From Porticoccus sp041395745 (GTDB lineage: Bacteria > Pseudomonadota > Gammaproteobacteria > Pseudomonadales > Porticoccaceae), in the NCBI GenBank assembly GCA_041395745.1, contig JAWKZV010000001.1, positions 62,001 to 126,000 of the forward strand: DNA of 64,000 nucleotides, read 5' to 3'. Both the position numbers and the translations under genes were made by a program. Below, piece after piece: positions 26,547 through 34,653 of this stretch. Within the stretch, counting starts at the first letter, position 1. Each line of letters opens with the position of its first letter. Below the pieces are notes generated by a model. The model saw nothing but the letters and a program-made list of their open reading frames with translations, made no database searches and was not told the origin of the DNA.

Positions 26547-27143
26547 GTGACTGACGACGACGCCAATTTATTTCGCGAAGAGATGGGTGATGTCACGCCC
26601 CTGAACAAGGGGACGGAGCGGGTGCGCCTGACCCACTCCACAGAGCAGACTCCCGGCCTCGAATTGCGCCGCCGTGCCGCCCAGATGGAATTCGCTCACA
26701 GTGCCGACGGCCTGGCGTCAGAACAGTACATTCCCATGGTGAAGCCCCGTGATGTGCTGGAGTTCAAACGAGAAGGCGTTCAGCACGGGGTCTACAAGAA
26801 TCTCCGCCAGGGCAAATATGCCATCGACTCCAGGCTCGATCTGCATCGCCTGACGGTGGAGCAGGCGCGTCAACAGGTATACCGGTTCATTCAGGACTGT
26901 GTGAAACACGATATTCGCTGTGCCCTGATCACCCACGGCCGGGGGGAAAACCGCGAAAAACCCGCGCTACTGAAAAGCTGTACCAATCACTGGTTGCGCC
27001 AGTTGGATGAGGTGTTGGCCTTTCACAGTGCCCAGCCCCAGCACGGCGGCACTGGCGCCACCTACGTGATGCTGCGCAAGAACGAGCAGAAGCGTGTGGA
27101 AAATCAGGAGCGCCACCACAAGGGCCGCAAGTTCCGCGGCTGA
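26547..27143 (+). CDS. smrA: Smr-domain endonuclease SmrA
   Basis: The 198-residue protein matches E. coli SmrA (YdaL) over its full length: the N-terminal LFREEMGDVTPL, LEFKREGVQHGVYKNLRQGKY, and the Smr domain with LDLHRLTVEQAR, ITHGRGENR and HGGTGATYVMLRK. Smr domains have DNA/RNA endonuclease activity; SmrA's physiological role is not settled. The start is a GTG at 26547; a TATAAT hexamer lies at 26505-26510, about 40 bases upstream. Confidence 0.93.
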   Translation: MTDDDANLFREEMGDVTPLNKGTERVRLTHSTEQTPGLELRRRAAQMEFAHSADGLASEQYIPMVKPRDVLEFKREGVQHGVYKNLRQGKYAIDSRLDLHRLTVEQARQQVYRFIQDCVKHDIRCALITHGRGENREKPALLKSCTNHWLRQLDEVLAFHSAQPQHGGTGATYVMLRKNEQKRVENQERHHKGRKFRG

Positions 27144-27148
27144 AATCT

Positions 27149-27172
27149 TTCCCGTTACGTTGTGACGGGATT
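27149..27172. terminator. Possible hairpin between convergent genes
   Basis: A CCCGTTAC/GTGACGGG stem (27151-27168, one wobble pair) with a GT loop lies exactly between the smrA stop (27143) and the end of the convergent SPOR gene (27171). T-rich sequence follows on both sides but no clean U tract, so it is a weak terminator candidate. Confidence 0.35.
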
Positions 27173-27749
27173 ATTCCTTTCTCTTCAACAGCAACGAATC
27201 GATGCCGTTACTCGACAGGCGATTGCGCGCTTCGGTGACTTCACTGTGGCTGGTAAAGGGGCCTACCAATACCCGGTGCCAGGTTTCACCCTTGCGCGGG
27301 GTGACTTTTTCGATACTGGCGCTGAGATTGAGCAGCAATAATCTTGCTCGCAGGCTGTCAGCATCGGAGCTGGCCTTGAACGAGCCCACCTGCAACAGGA
27401 ACACCTCGTTGGCGGTGACCTTGGGTTCTTCCGGTTGGGGTTCGCCGGCGGACTGCGGGGCAGGGCTGTCCGGAACGATGACTTCCGATTCCCGCAACAG
27501 GGTATAGAAGTCGAAGCGGGGCTTGCTATTTCCCGTCTCTTCCTGGGTGGGGTGCTCTGCGACAGGCTTTTCCGGCTTGGCGTCCGGCGTTTTTGCCAGT
27601 TGGAACAGTACAGTGAACAGTACGCCCACCAGTACGCCCGCCAGCAGCCACAGCCAGCCGGGGGCACTCTGCTTGGCCGGACGGCTCTTGCGGGCGTTGG
27701 GCCTACTGTGGTTGCGTTGGGCGGATTTTTTGGCGTAGTCCCGTGTCAT
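27171..27749 (-). CDS. SPOR domain membrane protein (FtsN-like)
   Basis: The 192-residue protein has a basic cytoplasmic N-terminus, one membrane helix (LLAGVLVGVLFTVLFQL, about residues 35-51), a proline/acidic linker and a C-terminal SPOR domain (VFLLQVGSFKASSDADSLRARLLL to VLVGPFTSHSEVTEARNRL). SPOR domains bind denuded septal peptidoglycan. Position just downstream of priA is typical of FtsN-like proteins in Pseudomonas relatives, and it may be the FtsN of this organism. Confidence 0.85.
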   Translation of the reverse strand: MTRDYAKKSAQRNHSRPNARKSRPAKQSAPGWLWLLAGVLVGVLFTVLFQLAKTPDAKPEKPVAEHPTQEETGNSKPRFDFYTLLRESEVIVPDSPAPQSAGEPQPEEPKVTANEVFLLQVGSFKASSDADSLRARLLLLNLSASIEKVTPRKGETWHRVLVGPFTSHSEVTEARNRLSSNGIDSLLLKRKE

Positions 27750-27830
27750 GGGGCTGGGGGTTCTCCTGTGCTGGGCGCCATTGTAGGGGTAACTTCAGGC
27801 CTCTGCCAGCGCTTCCATTCAACCGTTGTA

Positions 27831-30041
27831 TCAGGTCATATCCTGGGGGTCGATGTCCACCGACCAGCGCACTTTCTTACCCAGAGGGGATTGTTCCAGT
27901 GCCTGGCTCAGGCTGGTCATCAGCTGCTGCAAAATAGGTCGCTCCCGGCAGGTGATGCTCAACTGGAGGCGGTAGCGGCCATTGCGCTTTTCCAACGGTG
28001 CGGGCAGGGGACCGAGATAGGCAGTATCCGGGCTGGCGGGCAGCATTTGCTCCGCTAACTGGCGACCATGGCGCAGGAAGGACTCCGCTGCACGGTTATC
28101 GATAGCCTCTGCCCGCAACAGCGCCATGTAGCGAAAGGGCGGCAGCTGTGCCAATCGGCGTTCTGCCAGTAGCATGGCGCTGAAGGTGCTGTAATTGCTG
28201 TGGGCCAGGGTGGCGATCAATGGATGATCGCAGTGGTGGCTTTGTAGGATTACGGTGCCGGGTTTATCACCTCGTCCAGCTCGCCCTGCTACCTGGGTGA
28301 TCAGCTGGCCCATCTTTTCCGGGGCGCGGAAATCGGCGCCGAACAGGCCGCCGTCGGCATCGAGAATGGCCACCAGGGTGACGTTGGGAAAGTGATGCCC
28401 CTTGGCCAGCATCTGGGTGCCCAGCAGGATGCAGGGTTCGCCACGATTGACCTGGTCAACCACCGACTGCATGGCACTTTTGCGGCGGGTGGTGTCGCGG
28501 TCAACCCGAATCACCGGGTAAGCGGGAAACAGTGCCTCCAGGGTTTCCTCACTGCGCTCGGTACCTTGCCCGACACATTGCAACTGGCTGCTGCGGCAAT
28601 CGGGGCAACTGGCTGGCACCGTCTGCTGGAATTCACAGTGATGGCAGACCAGACGGTTGATCTGCCGGTGTACCGTGAGTTTCGCATCGCAGCGCCGACA
28701 GTTGGCAATCCAGCCGCACTGATGACAGCTCAGTGTGGGTGCGAAACCGCGCCGGTTGAGGAATACCAGTACCTGGTTGCCAGACGCCAGGTGTTGCTGC
28801 ATGGCCTCGATCAGTTCCCGGGAATAGCCCGCTGACAGCCGGTGCTGGCGAATGTCCACCAGTTGCCAGTCAGGCTGCCGGGCAACACCGGGACGCTGGC
28901 TCAGCACCAGGCGGGTGTAGCGTTGCTGCTGACAGTTGTATAGGGATTCCAGAGAGGGAGTAGCTGACCCAAGCACCAGCGGAACATTGTCACGGTGGGC
29001 GCGGATTACAGCCAGATCACGGGCGGAATAGCGGAAGCCTTCCTGCTGTTTGAAGGAGCTGTCGTGCTCCTCGTCAACGATCAGCAGCCCGGGGTTTTTC
29101 AACGGAGTAAAAATGGCCGACCGGGTGCCCAACACAATCATCGCCCGTCCGCTGCGGGTGGCATCCCAGGCCAGGGCTCGCTCCCGGTCGGTCAGCCCGG
29201 AGTGCAGCACTGCTACCGGGCAGTTGAAGCGGTTCTGAAAGCGGCGCAGGGTCTGTGGGGTGAGGCTGATTTCAGGGATCAGTACCAGCGCCTGGCGACC
29301 GTAACGAATCACTTTTTCGATGGCCTGCAGGTAGACCTCGGTCTTGCCGCTGCCGGTCTCACCATCCAGCAGGTAGCTGTGAAAACCGTGTAATTCGATG
29401 TGGTCCAGCACCTGTTGTTGCTGCGGATACAACAACAAAGGGGATTCGGCCAGAAGCTTGGACGGATCAAATGTGTCCGAAGGCTGAGTGTCGGCAACTG
29501 TTTCTATCAGACCTTTCCCTTCCAGTTGGCGGATAACGGCAGCAGCGATACCCAGTTCTTGCAAGTCACAGCGAGTGGCGGTTTCCTGACGCTGTAGCAG
29601 TTGCAGGACCTGTTGCTGACGCGGTGCTCGTGCCAGCGCCCCTGCGGGTAGCCCCTTGCCGTGAGTGGTCAGTTGCCAGCGGGTTTCCGTAACCGTGGGA
29701 ATTGGTTCGCCCTGGCGCAATGCCGTGGGCAGGGCGGTTAGCAGGGCATCGCCTACCGGATGCTGGTAATAGCTGGCGGCCCACAGGCAGAGCTGCAGCA
29801 TATCTGTGGGTAACAGCGGCTCGCTGTCGAGCAGTTCACTCACCAGCTTCAGTTTGTCGGAGGGGATGTCGCTCTCTGTTGCCTGTTCCACTACCAGTCC
29901 CACCACCTGGCGCCTGCCAAAGGGCACCCTGACCCGGCAGCCCGGCATGGGCGGGGTTCCCCACTGTTCCGGCCACACATAATCGAACAGCCGTCGCAGC
30001 GGGGAAGGCACGGCGACACGGATGATGGTGGAGTGGGTCAT
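27831..30041 (-). CDS. priA: Primosomal protein N', replication restart helicase PriA
   Basis: PriA loads the replisome at stalled forks. The start is set at 30041 (MTHSTIIRVAVPSPL), the conserved N-terminus; 22 upstream residues are spurious. The 736-residue protein has the 3'-DNA-binding domain (RRLFDYVWPE, GCRVRVPFGRR), the helicase Walker A GETGSGKTEVYL, DEEHD box (VDEEHDSSFKQ), eight-cysteine zinc module (CHQCGWIANCRRCD, CHHCEF, CPDCRS) and motif VI AGRAGRGDKPG. It is divergent from rpmE. Confidence 0.97.
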   Translation of the reverse strand: MTHSTIIRVAVPSPLRRLFDYVWPEQWGTPPMPGCRVRVPFGRRQVVGLVVEQATESDIPSDKLKLVSELLDSEPLLPTDMLQLCLWAASYYQHPVGDALLTALPTALRQGEPIPTVTETRWQLTTHGKGLPAGALARAPRQQQVLQLLQRQETATRCDLQELGIAAAVIRQLEGKGLIETVADTQPSDTFDPSKLLAESPLLLYPQQQQVLDHIELHGFHSYLLDGETGSGKTEVYLQAIEKVIRYGRQALVLIPEISLTPQTLRRFQNRFNCPVAVLHSGLTDRERALAWDATRSGRAMIVLGTRSAIFTPLKNPGLLIVDEEHDSSFKQQEGFRYSARDLAVIRAHRDNVPLVLGSATPSLESLYNCQQQRYTRLVLSQRPGVARQPDWQLVDIRQHRLSAGYSRELIEAMQQHLASGNQVLVFLNRRGFAPTLSCHQCGWIANCRRCDAKLTVHRQINRLVCHHCEFQQTVPASCPDCRSSQLQCVGQGTERSEETLEALFPAYPVIRVDRDTTRRKSAMQSVVDQVNRGEPCILLGTQMLAKGHHFPNVTLVAILDADGGLFGADFRAPEKMGQLITQVAGRAGRGDKPGTVILQSHHCDHPLIATLAHSNYSTFSAMLLAERRLAQLPPFRYMALLRAEAIDNRAAESFLRHGRQLAEQMLPASPDTAYLGPLPAPLEKRNGRYRLQLSITCRERPILQQLMTSLSQALEQSPLGKKVRWSVDIDPQDMT

Positions 30042-30139
30042 TGTGGTGATAAAACCTTGAAAGAGGGCCGTTTTCTGGTAGTATTCGCGCTCCGTTAAAG
30101 GCGGCATGCGGTGCCCGACAAATTACCAGGCATCCCGGG

Positions 30140-30158
30140 GGTTGACGAACAGTCAACC
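30140..30158. promoter_or_regulatory. Inverted repeat in the priA-rpmE intergenic region
   Basis: GGTTGAC and GTCAACC form a perfect 7-base inverted repeat around a 5-base spacer. The first arm contains a TTGAC that could be a -35 element for rpmE, so the palindrome could be an operator or part of a promoter. No matching -10 is obvious. Confidence 0.3.
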
Positions 30159-30270
30159 AGCGTCGAAACGAGGTTCGCAGTTTACCAGATGTAGGCGGCG
30201 ATCCCAGTGAATGACAACCGGGCTGAACAGTGATCGGGTTGCGGTGTGCAAGACACAGAGGCAAAGAGAC

Positions 30271-30486
30271 ATGAAATCAGAAATCCACCCGAATTATGGC
30301 ATGCTGACTGCAAGCTGCAGCTGCGGCAATGTAATTGAAGTAGGCTCCACCCTGAGCGACAACATCCACGTGGATGTGTGCTCACAGTGCCACCCCTTCT
30401 ACACCGGCAAGCAGAAAGTTGTCGACACCGGTGGCCGTATCGACCGCTTCAACAAGCGTTTCGCCGGTCGCTCTGCCCGGAAATAA
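30271..30486 (+). CDS. rpmE: 50S ribosomal protein L31 (zinc-binding type)
   Basis: The 71-residue protein starts at MKSEIHPNYG and retains the four cysteines (CSC near residue 16 and CSQC near residue 38) of the zinc-containing C+ form of L31, plus TGGRIDRFNKRF at the end. The in-frame extension upstream is not conserved. A strong intrinsic terminator follows 24 bases after the stop. Confidence 0.97.
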   Translation: MKSEIHPNYGMLTASCSCGNVIEVGSTLSDNIHVDVCSQCHPFYTGKQKVVDTGGRIDRFNKRFAGRSARK

Positions 30487-30490
30487 ATTC

Positions 30491-31300
30491 ATGCCGCTAG
30501 TCGGCAGCGAAAACGCGCTTCAGGCCCTGGTCCGAAGCGCGTTTTTTATTGGCGCGAGTTTCCTGTTTCCGGGCTCTTCTGTTCTCGCCAGCGAGAATTG
30601 CCCTTCGTCGGGCAAACTGGAAAAAGTCTCCGTCATCCGTGTCTACGATGGTGACACTGTCAAACTGGTCGACGGTCGCAAGCTCCGCCTGATTGGAGTC
30701 AACGCCAGCGAGATGGGACACGAAGGCAAACCAGATCAGCCTATGGCCATGGCGGCCACTCGAGCAGTTAAGGCATTTGTTCAGGACAGTTCACGGCTAC
30801 TGATCCAGACGGATTTGCAGCAGCAGGATCGCTATGGCCGCCTGCTGGCTCACCTGTTTAATGAACGCGGTGAAAACCTTGAGCAGCAATTGCTGGAACA
30901 GGGGCTTGCCTACCACGTTGCCGTTCCTCCAAACCTGACACTGGCCAAATGTCTGGCCAGGGCGGAGTTGCGCGCCAGAGGAGATGGCATAGGCCTGTGG
31001 GGGCCGAATGGCATCTCACCGGTAGCTGCTGCTGATGTCAGCGTAGGTGGATTTCAGCGGATTCAGGGCAAGGTGACTGAGCTGAGTCTGGGCAAGGTAT
31101 GGCGGCTGAAGCTGGACAATCATCTGGTGGTCATTACCTACCCCGAGCACCAAAACAACTTTGAACAATCCTGGCATCAGTCGCTATATGGCCAGAATAT
31201 TGAGATACAGGGCTGGGTCTATAGTAGTCGCGGGGAATGGCGAGTCAAACTGGAAACCCCTTTTGCTGTGGACCGACTGACCTTGGCGATTACTCGATAG
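30491..31300 (+). CDS. Secreted thermonuclease (SNase) family protein
   Basis: The 269-residue protein has a hydrophobic signal peptide and a staphylococcal-nuclease domain: VYDGDTVKLVDGRKLRLIGVNA, then QQQDRYGRLLAHLF and LLEQGLAYHV, with the catalytic Arg/Asp/Glu set largely in place. A C-terminal OB-like or unknown segment of about 100 residues follows. The only available ATG (30491) sits four bases after rpmE, and the rpmE terminator hairpin is encoded inside the signal peptide, so expression through rpmE would be low. A start downstream cannot be excluded. Confidence 0.82.
   Translation: MPLVGSENALQALVRSAFFIGASFLFPGSSVLASENCPSSGKLEKVSVIRVYDGDTVKLVDGRKLRLIGVNASEMGHEGKPDQPMAMAATRAVKAFVQDSSRLLIQTDLQQQDRYGRLLAHLFNERGENLEQQLLEQGLAYHVAVPPNLTLAKCLARAELRARGDGIGLWGPNGISPVAAADVSVGGFQRIQGKVTELSLGKVWRLKLDNHLVVITYPEHQNNFEQSWHQSLYGQNIEIQGWVYSSRGEWRVKLETPFAVDRLTLAITR
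30510..30547 (+). terminator. Strong intrinsic terminator after rpmE
   Basis: A perfect 12-base stem (AAAACGCGCTTC with GAAGCGCGTTTT) around a 12-base loop, followed by a run of T. It would stop the rpmE transcript 24 bases after its stop codon, but lies within the first 20 codons of the downstream nuclease gene. Confidence 0.85.
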
Positions 31301-31534
31301 ACGTGCGTTGCGTCGGGGAATGTTCTTCCGATGGTGCCCCTTTCATGTTTCCCTTCACTAATTAGCCTCGTAAGTACTGTCGCCGAATGAATTCTTGTTG
31401 AAGTGTCTCCCCCCCCCAGAGAGTCGTGGCGTAGCTTGGATGGCTCCGGCTTAACCAGAGTCGACGGATTGTGCGTTAATCTCCTGCCCCAGGCGTGCTA
31501 ATCTTGGCAACCCTATTCTCAGGATCAGAGAGTG

Positions 31535-32284
31535 ATGCCCATGAAATCCAGGATTCCCGTTGCCGGTTTGTTGTTGCTGTCCCTGTCTATTACCGCCAGT
31601 GCGGCCAGTTGGTGGGAAACCGGCCGACAGCTGCTGGAAAACGCCTCCAACGCCCAGAGCAGGGTTAACGAGACGAGCGGCCTATCGGTTGAGGAGATCG
31701 CCTCTGGCCTGAAGGAGGCACTCAAGATCGGTACCGGTAACGTGGTATCCCGGTTGGGAACCACGGACGGGTTTCTCGCTGACCAGGAGATTCATATTCC
31801 TTTACCGGGTCAGATTCAGCAGGCCAAGAGCCTGCTGGAAACGGTTGGTATGGGCGCCAGTCTCGCGGATCTGGAAACCAGGCTGAATCGCGCGGCAGAG
31901 GCGGCGACTCCCAAGGCCAAGCAACTGTTCCTGAATGCCATCAGCGAGATGACCATCGACGATGCCCGCAACATTTACAATGGTTCCGAGGATGCCGCCA
32001 CCCAATATTTTCGGCAGAAAATGAGTGGGCCCCTGGGAGAGGAAATGCGACCGGTGATTGCAGAAAGTCTCAATCAGGTAGGGGCAGTGCAGTTGTACGA
32101 CAACATCGCCGGTCAGTACAAAACACTGCCATTTGTCCCGGACCTGAAGACTGATCTTACCGATTACACCATCGCCAAGGGCATGGACGGGATTTTCTAT
32201 TATCTGGCCAAAGAAGAGGCGGCTATCCGCCAGGACCCTGCCAAACAGACCACGGCTTTGCTGAAAAAACTGTTCGGTCACTGA
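31535..32284 (+). CDS. DUF4197 domain-containing exported protein
   Basis: The roughly 249-residue protein has a cleavable signal peptide (LLLLSLSITASAA) and the DUF4197 sequence blocks: VEEIASGLKEALKIGTGNVV, FLADQEIHIPLPGQ, AEAATPKAKQLFLNAIS and TEYFRQKM-like QYFRQKMSGPL. The family is common in gammaproteobacteria and its role is unknown. The start could be the ATG at 31535 or 31541; GTG at 31532 is less likely. Confidence 0.85.
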   Translation: MPMKSRIPVAGLLLLSLSITASAASWWETGRQLLENASNAQSRVNETSGLSVEEIASGLKEALKIGTGNVVSRLGTTDGFLADQEIHIPLPGQIQQAKSLLETVGMGASLADLETRLNRAAEAATPKAKQLFLNAISEMTIDDARNIYNGSEDAATQYFRQKMSGPLGEEMRPVIAESLNQVGAVQLYDNIAGQYKTLPFVPDLKTDLTDYTIAKGMDGIFYYLAKEEAAIRQDPAKQTTALLKKLFGH

Positions 32285-32345
32285 TTTCAGTAATTTCCTG
32301 AAGGCATTTCAGGGTGTCCATGTTATCTTGCGCCCGCGTGCGGTT

Positions 32346-32696
32346 ATGAACCCGATATTGGTTTCCATTGGCTTGCTGCTTTGCAGCAATATTTTCATGA
32401 CATTTGCCTGGTACGCCCATCTTCGGGAGTTGAACAACAAACCCTGGATAGTGGCGGCATTGGTAAGCTGGGGAATAGCGCTGCTGGAATACCTGTTTCA
32501 GGTCCCTGCCAATCGCATCGGTTACACGGCATTGAATGTCGGGCAACTGAAGGTCATGCAGGAAGTGATCACGCTGAGTATCTTCGTGCCGTTTTCTGTG
32601 ATGTACCTGAAGGAACCCCTGAAGCTCGACTACCTGTGGGCGGGTCTTTGCCTAGTAGGGGCCGTGTACTTCATGTTCAGGGATCGACTGGTCTAG
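32346..32696 (+). CDS. DUF486 (DMT-superfamily-like) membrane protein
   Basis: The 116-residue protein has four membrane helices and the DUF486 hallmarks: NIFMTFAWYAHL, SWGIALLEYLFQVPANRIGY and LKVMQEVITLSIFVPFSV. Such proteins are small half-size members of the drug/metabolite transporter superfamily with no proven substrate. The ATG at 32346 is chosen over an upstream in-frame codon. Confidence 0.85.
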   Translation: MNPILVSIGLLLCSNIFMTFAWYAHLRELNNKPWIVAALVSWGIALLEYLFQVPANRIGYTALNVGQLKVMQEVITLSIFVPFSVMYLKEPLKLDYLWAGLCLVGAVYFMFRDRLV

Positions 32697-33066
32697 GTCG
32701 GCCTGGTCCGGACCGGAAGAGAAAGGAATGGTCAGTGATGCTTGCTTTGTAAAAGATTTGTAAAAGACGAGCTTATACTATTTAAGCTCTCATCATAATT
32801 TCTTATATATCCCATAAAACTATCCTATAAAAGAATGATTTACGCTTTGTAAGCAGAGCGTAGCATTTGCAGTGGTTGTAGGAGCAGCAACATGTTTACC
32901 AATCAAAAAACTGACAAGAGGCTGGTTTTCTAAGGCTTTCAGTGCTTTAGTAGCCATGGAGTCATGTTTTCCGGCTGGATAGTCACTATTTTGGCGAGCC
33001 TGCAGTCTGGGTTTTCATTTTTCGACTATGGCACCTGACCTAGCGTCGGGTTTGGAGAGAATGCTG
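32697..33066. other. Long AT-rich intergenic region upstream of pntA
   Basis: About 370 bases without a conventional gene. It contains two direct TTTGTAAAAGA repeats near 32746-32767, a GAGCTTA/TAAGCTC inverted repeat at 32769-32789 with a TATACT between the arms, and a tiny ORF at 32892. It probably carries the pntAB promoter; no clear -35/-10 pair was found. Confidence 0.5.
32892..32933 (+). CDS. Possible 13-codon leader ORF before pntA
   Basis: AGGAG (32880-32884) lies seven bases before an ATG that opens a 13-codon frame (MFTNQKTDKRLVF) ending in TAA. The ribosome site is the best in the intergenic region. It could be a leader peptide or chance; there is no attenuator-type hairpin that I can defend. 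Confidence 0.25.
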   Translation: MFTNQKTDKRLVF

Positions 33067-34641
33067 ATGATAACAATAGGTATCCCGAAGGAAATTTATC
33101 CGGATGAGCGGCGAGTTGCCGCGACCCCGGCCTCGGTACAGAAGTTGATCAAGTTGGGCTATGAGGTGCTGGTGCAATCCGGTGCCGGTGAGCCGGCCCA
33201 CTACGATGACGAGGCCTATGAGAATGCCGGTGCCGCTATTGCAGTGGATGCCCCCTCCCTGTGGGGACAGGCGGACTTCATCCTGAAAGTGAGGGCGCCG
33301 ATGGTGAATCCACATCTGGATCGCCACGAGCTGGATATGATGAAGCACGGTGCCTCCCTGGCCGGTTACATCTGGCCGGCACAAAGTCCCGAACTTCTTG
33401 AGCAAATGGCTGAAAAACGTATTACGGCTTTCGCCATTGACAGCCTGCCGCGTATCAGTCGCGCCCAGAAGATGGATGCCCTGAGCGCCATGGCCAATAT
33501 CGCGGGCTATCGCGCGGTCATCGAGGCCGCCAATCATTTCGGTCGCTTCTTTACCGGGCAGGTAACAGCCGCGGGTAAAGTGCCTCCCGCCAAAATCATG
33601 ATCATCGGCGCCGGTGTGGCCGGCTTGGCTGCTATCGGTACCGCCAACAGCATGGGTGCCATCGTGCGCGCCTTCGATACCCGCCTGGAAGTGAAAGAGC
33701 AGGTGGAGAGTATGGGGGCCGAGTTCCTGGAACTGGACTTCGGTGACGAGGACGGCAGCGGTGGTGGCGGTTACGCCAAGCAGATGAGCGACGAGTTCAT
33801 CAAGGCCGAGATGGCCCTGTTTGCCGAGCAGGCAAAAGAGGTGGATATCATCATCACCACGGCGCTGATTCCCGGCCGCCCGGCACCGAAACTGATCACT
33901 GCCGAGATGGTTGTATCCATGAAACCGGGCAGCGTTATCGTTGACCTCGCGTCCGAACGCGGTGGTAACTGTGAGCTGACCGAACCCGGTGTGGTGGCCG
34001 TCAAGCACGACGTCTCCATCATCGGTTACACCGATCTGCCCAGTCGCATGGCCAAGGTTTCCAGTGACCTCTATGCCAGCAACCTGGTGCACCTGATGAC
34101 AGACCTGACCCCGGAGAAGGATGGCCAGCCGGTTGTGAACATGGAAGACACCGTGATCCGCGGCCTGACCGTGGTCAACGACGGCTCCATTACCTGGCCG
34201 CCGCCGAAGGTGGAAGTGTCAGTGGCAACTCCCAAGCCCAGCACCGAGGAACCCTCTCCGTCTGGCAAGGCTGCCCAACCTCCCTCAGCGCTGCGCAAAT
34301 GGGCAGCCAAGGGTACCTTGCTGGCAGTCACAGCGCTGGCTCTGCTGGGCATTGGCGCCTATGCTCCGGAAAGCTTCCTGAGTCATTTCACCGTGTTTGT
34401 ACTGGCCTGTTTCATCGGCTGGCAGGTGATCTGGAACGTGACAGCCTCCCTGCACACACCGCTGATGAGCGTGACCAACGCCATCAGTGGCATCATCGTG
34501 ATAGGAGCTCTGTTGCACCTTGCCAGGGCAGAGGGGGCGGTAGTAGGGATCATGGCCTTTGTTGCCGTCCTGATTGCCACTATCAACATCGCGGGGGGCT
34601 TCCGGGTTACCCATCGCATGTTGAAAATGTTCCGTAAATAA
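33067..34641 (+). CDS. pntA: NAD(P) transhydrogenase subunit alpha PntA
   Basis: PntA with PntB couples hydride transfer between NADH and NADP+ to proton entry. The ATG at 33067 (MITIGIPKEIYPDERRVAATP) has GGAGAG seven bases upstream. The 524-residue protein has the NAD-binding dI domain (GAGVAGLAAIGTANSMGAIV, RPAPKLITAEMV) and four C-terminal membrane helices in the E. coli arrangement (dI plus part of dII in one chain). pntB follows after 12 bases. Confidence 0.96.
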   Translation: MITIGIPKEIYPDERRVAATPASVQKLIKLGYEVLVQSGAGEPAHYDDEAYENAGAAIAVDAPSLWGQADFILKVRAPMVNPHLDRHELDMMKHGASLAGYIWPAQSPELLEQMAEKRITAFAIDSLPRISRAQKMDALSAMANIAGYRAVIEAANHFGRFFTGQVTAAGKVPPAKIMIIGAGVAGLAAIGTANSMGAIVRAFDTRLEVKEQVESMGAEFLELDFGDEDGSGGGGYAKQMSDEFIKAEMALFAEQAKEVDIIITTALIPGRPAPKLITAEMVVSMKPGSVIVDLASERGGNCELTEPGVVAVKHDVSIIGYTDLPSRMAKVSSDLYASNLVHLMTDLTPEKDGQPVVNMEDTVIRGLTVVNDGSITWPPPKVEVSVATPKPSTEEPSPSGKAAQPPSALRKWAAKGTLLAVTALALLGIGAYAPESFLSHFTVFVLACFIGWQVIWNVTASLHTPLMSVTNAISGIIVIGALLHLARAEGAVVGIMAFVAVLIATINIAGGFRVTHRMLKMFRK

Positions 34642-34653
34642 GGAGGTCACACC

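Noticed and set aside
31301..31534. Hairpin-rich stretch with a C run considered as a structured RNA
   Set aside because: No cloverleaf, tmRNA or riboswitch pattern could be matched; it is treated as ordinary intergenic DNA.
33040..34092. A 350-codon minus-strand frame opposite pntA
   Set aside because: Shadow of pntA; no ribosome site or recognisable domain.
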